NCBI GenBank assembly: GCA_025054755.1
Contig: JANWZH010000017.1
Coordinates: forward strand, 1 to 7,347
Length of the DNA: 7,347 nucleotides
Source: Patescibacteria group bacterium
GTDB taxonomy: Bacteria > Patescibacteriota > Minisyncoccia > UBA6257 > 2-01-FULL-56-20
Direction of reading: 5' to 3'
The notes beneath the pieces were generated by a model. That model made no database searches. It was not told where the DNA came from and saw only the letters and a list, made by a program, of their open reading frames with translations. A program made the translations under genes and the position numbers. Below, piece after piece: positions 6,119-7,347 of this stretch. Each line of letters starts with the position of its first letter. Position 1 is the first letter of the stretch.

Positions 6119-6146
6119 TTGACATTTAAAATATATTTGTTAATAT
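6119..6146 (+). promoter_or_regulatory. Predicted promoter of the dsbA-like gene (leaderless)
   Basis: A perfect TTGACA at 6119-6124 is followed after 16 nt by TAATAT (6141-6146), with an extended -10 TGT at 6138-6140. The -10 ends 6 nt before the ATG at 6153, predicting transcription from the start codon itself. It begins 3 nt after the previous gene's stop, so the oxidoreductase can be expressed independently of the sigma operon as well as by read-through. Confidence 0.5.
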
Positions 6147-6152
6147 TTGTTT

Positions 6153-6857
6153 ATGGAAAAAAATAATAATAGTCAAAATTTTTTAGCGGTTAGTATTTTA
6201 GTGGCCGCAATTTTAATTTCTGGAACTATTTTTTATACTAGTAGTTCGAAAAATAACCAAATAGTTAATCAGCAGACAAAAAATGAAAATAATTCAAATA
6301 GTCAAACAGATAATGTTGCAGTTAATTTATCTGAAATTTTAAAAATTAAACCAGAAGATGCTGTATTAGGAAATCCAAATGCACCAGTTACTATAATTGC
6401 ATATAGCGATTATGAATGTCCTTTTTGCGAAAAATTTTTTAGAGAAACAGAAGGGTTAATTAAAAAAGATTATATAGAAACTGGAAAAGTAAAAATGATT
6501 TATAGAGATTTTCCTTTAACAAGTCATCAATATGCTATGCCAGCTGCTTTGGCTGCAAATTGTGCTAAGGAGCAGAATAAATTTTGGGAATACCATAATG
6601 AGATTTTTAAAAATCAAAATAACCTAGTAAATTTTGATTTTATTGGAGCGGCTAAAAAATTGGGATTAAATGAAAATAAATTTAAAACATGTTTTGAATC
6701 TAAAAAATATGAAAATCAGATTCAAAATAGCATTAAAGAAGCTATTAGCATTGGAGTTAATGGTACTCCAACATTTTTTGTAAATGGACAACAAGTAGTT
6801 GGTGCTCAACCATATAGTAATTTTAAGGCTATAATAGAAAGAGAATTAAATAAATAA
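6153..6857 (+). CDS. Membrane-anchored DsbA/BdbD-like thiol-disulfide oxidoreductase
   Basis: The 234-residue product has an N-terminal membrane anchor (about 9-29, NFLAVSILVAAILISGTIFY), an Asn/Ser/Gln-rich linker (32-58) and a thioredoxin-fold DsbA domain of the thioredoxin_4 type. The catalytic motif is CPFC (C89-C92) in AYSDYECPFCEKFF, and the cis-proline loop is GVNGTPTFFVNG (201-212). Family-typical NCAKEQNKFWEYHNEIF (136-152) and a second outer cysteine (C137 paired with C180) are present, as in BdbD-like proteins. It should introduce disulfides into exported proteins outside the membrane. The ATG at 6153 is preferred over the in-frame TTG at 6147 because TTGACA-N16-TAATAT ends 6 nt before it and the TTG would add only two residues. 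The position behind the sigma operon suggests a link to envelope protein folding (inference). No DsbB/VKOR partner is in the window. Confidence 0.93.
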   Translation: MEKNNNSQNFLAVSILVAAILISGTIFYTSSSKNNQIVNQQTKNENNSNSQTDNVAVNLSEILKIKPEDAVLGNPNAPVTIIAYSDYECPFCEKFFRETEGLIKKDYIETGKVKMIYRDFPLTSHQYAMPAALAANCAKEQNKFWEYHNEIFKNQNNLVNFDFIGAAKKLGLNENKFKTCFESKKYENQIQNSIKEAISIGVNGTPTFFVNGQQVVGAQPYSNFKAIIERELNK

Positions 6858-6869
6858 AAGATATTAAAT

Positions 6870-6951
6870 CGTGCGGCAACAGCCCACGTTATCAATAATA
6901 TAAAAGGGCGAAAATATTTTAAAAATATGCAAAATAATAAACCGTGGGCTG
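6870..6951 (+). promoter_or_regulatory. Candidate RNA switch in the zinc-ribbon gene leader
   Basis: The segment 6880-6888 (CAGCCCACG) can pair perfectly over 9 bp with 6943-6951 (CGTGGGCTG), inside the first codons of the 59-aa gene, so that the start codon at 6927 lies in the loop. Most of the same segment can instead form a local hairpin: 6870-6873 with 6885-6888 and 6875-6877 with 6882-6884, one bulged C and an AACA loop. The two folds exclude each other, and this G+C-rich block is unlike its surroundings. No ligand or Shine-Dalgarno sequence is identified. Function is inferred from pairing only. Confidence 0.4.
6915..6920 (+). promoter_or_regulatory. Weak -10-like box before the zinc-ribbon gene
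   Basis: TATTTT at 6915-6920 ends 6 nt before the ATG at 6927, the same spacing as at rpsT and dsbA. It matches only four of six consensus bases and no -35 is evident, so it is tentative. The gene could instead be read from the dsbA promoter. Confidence 0.2.
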
Positions 6952-7106
6952 ATCGTCAATGGTTTACTGGTGATTGGACTTGTTCAAAATGTGGGATAAA
7001 AATTGATCGTTTGCCATTTGACCCAGATCCAGCTCGAGTAAATGAACTTCTTTGCAAAGATTGTCATCGCAGTAAAATGCAGGCCTTTAGAAGAGATAGA
7101 CGTTAA
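6927..7106 (+). CDS. Small zinc-ribbon protein (59 aa, CxxC...CxxC)
   Basis: The 59-residue product reads MQNNKPWADRQWFTGDWTCS at its N-terminus, followed by KCGIKIDRLPFDPDPARV, then LLCKDCHRSKM and a basic tail. C19/C22 and C43/C46 form two CxxC knuckles that should bind one zinc ion. The WTCSKCG...LPFDPDP...CKDC pattern is familiar from very short CPR zinc-ribbon proteins, whose function is unknown to me; RNA, DNA or protein binding are all possible. The high share of aromatic and GC-richer codons (TGG, CCG, GAC) supports real coding. It follows dsbA after 69 nt in the same frame, and the gap contains no stop, so a longer N-terminus from a non-standard start cannot be excluded. A strong terminator follows 4 nt after the stop. 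Confidence 0.82.
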   Translation: MQNNKPWADRQWFTGDWTCSKCGIKIDRLPFDPDPARVNELLCKDCHRSKMQAFRRDRR

Positions 7107-7110
7107 CCAA

Positions 7111-7143
7111 ATTATAAAACCCCGTAAATCGGGGTTTTATAAT
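7111..7143. terminator. Intrinsic terminator, perfect 14-bp stem
   Basis: ATTATAAAACCCCG (7111-7124) pairs perfectly with CGGGGTTTTATAAT (7130-7143) around the 5-nt loop TAAAT. The C4G core flanked by an A-tract and a T-tract makes it functional in either direction. It closes the transcript containing the zinc-ribbon gene and, as no other terminator was seen after 4324, possibly the whole sigma-to-zinc-ribbon block. Confidence 0.92.
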
Positions 7144-7175
7144 AGATAATTAAATATATTTTTGTATAGCTTGTC

Positions 7176-7203
7176 TTGTTTTTATCTTTTAATTTTCTAT
7201 AAT
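7176..7203 (+). promoter_or_regulatory. Predicted promoter of the second prepilin gene
   Basis: TTGTTT (7176-7181) and a perfect TATAAT (7198-7203) are separated by 16 nt. The expected start near 7210 leaves a purine-rich leader of about 37 nt before the ATG at 7247, so this gene is not predicted to be leaderless. No Shine-Dalgarno sequence is visible in the leader. Confidence 0.45.
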
Positions 7204-7246
7204 TAAAATAATAATATTTTAAAACGAAATTAAAAATAAATTAAAT

Positions 7247-7347
7247 ATGAATTTTTATATTTCACTAACTAACATTTTAAAAACTCAAATCCAAAGATTT
7301 AAAAAATCACAAAATTCTTTTACCCTTGTAGAACTCCTAATAACTAT
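7247..7347 (+). CDS. Type IV prepilin / pseudopilin N-terminus (3' partial)
   Basis: The 33 whole codons visible encode a 24-residue basic leader (MNFYISLTNILKTQIQRFKK then SQNS) followed by FTLVELLIT, the prepilin cleavage/methylation motif. The conserved Glu at +5 (E29) is present. A prepilin peptidase (PilD-like) would cut before F25 and N-methylate it; the hydrophobic helix then continues beyond the window. The residue before the cut is Ser, where Gly (or Ala) is usual. The ATG at 7247 is the only plausible start, since the next in-frame codon of note upstream is a TAA at 7220-7222. The gene is cut off by the window end, so whether it is a major pilin, a minor pilin or a LamG-tailed protein like the one at 3-839 is unknown. 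Confidence 0.88.
   Translation, partial: MNFYISLTNILKTQIQRFKKSQNSFTLVELLIT

Noticed and set aside
6147..6152. TTG start for the DsbA-like protein
   Set aside because: It adds only two residues, lies within the 6-nt stretch between the predicted -10 box and the ATG, and would lie upstream of the predicted transcript start.
1..7347. Alternative genetic code (UGA as Gly or Trp), as in some CPR lineages
   Set aside because: All genes are full length under the standard code, Trp is TGG, Gly uses GGN, and no gene needs an internal TGA.
1..7347. CRISPR array, tRNA, rRNA or transposase gene
   Set aside because: No regularly spaced repeats, no cloverleaf with T-arm GGTTC...GAACC pattern, no rRNA signature and no transposase or integrase motif were seen.

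Overview
The window is very A+T-rich (G+C roughly a quarter, judged by eye). It looks like a chromosomal piece of a Candidate Phyla Radiation / Patescibacteria genome, probably a Parcubacteria-like lineage. The evidence is the gene mix (a LamG-tailed pseudopilin, a second prepilin, a PilB/GspE ATPase, a tiny CxxC/CxxC zinc-ribbon protein), short intergenic gaps, a complete absence of Shine-Dalgarno sequences, and TAA at all nine visible stop codons. Full-length standard-code frames argue against a reassigned UGA. The lineage assignment is inference; no rRNA or phylogenetic marker was tested.

Layout. 3-839 (+): 3' part of a pseudopilin-like protein with a C-terminal LamG domain. 876-1151 (+): ribosomal protein bS20 (rpsT). 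1168-2154 (-): ruvB, convergent with rpsT across two tandem A/T palindromes. 2155-2484: a 330-nt gap holding the ruvB upstream region, an ECF-like promoter motif, a strong sigma70-like promoter and a highly structured element closed by a 24-bp stem (candidate ncRNA; a MITE is the alternative). 2485-4155 (-): pilB/gspE-type assembly ATPase. 4156-4323: divergent promoter region. 4324-6115 (+): a tight three-gene operon of an ECF-like sigma factor, a single-pass membrane protein and a secreted helical protein. 6153-6857 (+): membrane-anchored DsbA-like thiol oxidoreductase. 6927-7106 (+): 59-aa zinc-ribbon protein with a leader that can form two mutually exclusive hairpins. 7111-7143: perfect intrinsic terminator. 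7247 to the end (+): N-terminus of a second prepilin with an FTLVELLI motif.

How it may work together. The pseudopilins and the ATPase belong to a type IV pilus / type II secretion-like machine. The sigma factor, a membrane protein in the anti-sigma position, a secreted partner and a DsbA-like protein resemble an envelope-sensing and protein-folding module. The most interesting signal is a shared motif, GTAAC-N16-CGTT, found just before the sigma gene and again upstream of the candidate ncRNA. This is what an autoregulated ECF regulon that includes an RNA would look like. A second theme is promoter placement: for rpsT, dsbA and gspE the -10 box ends only 6-8 nt before the ATG, which predicts leaderless mRNAs.
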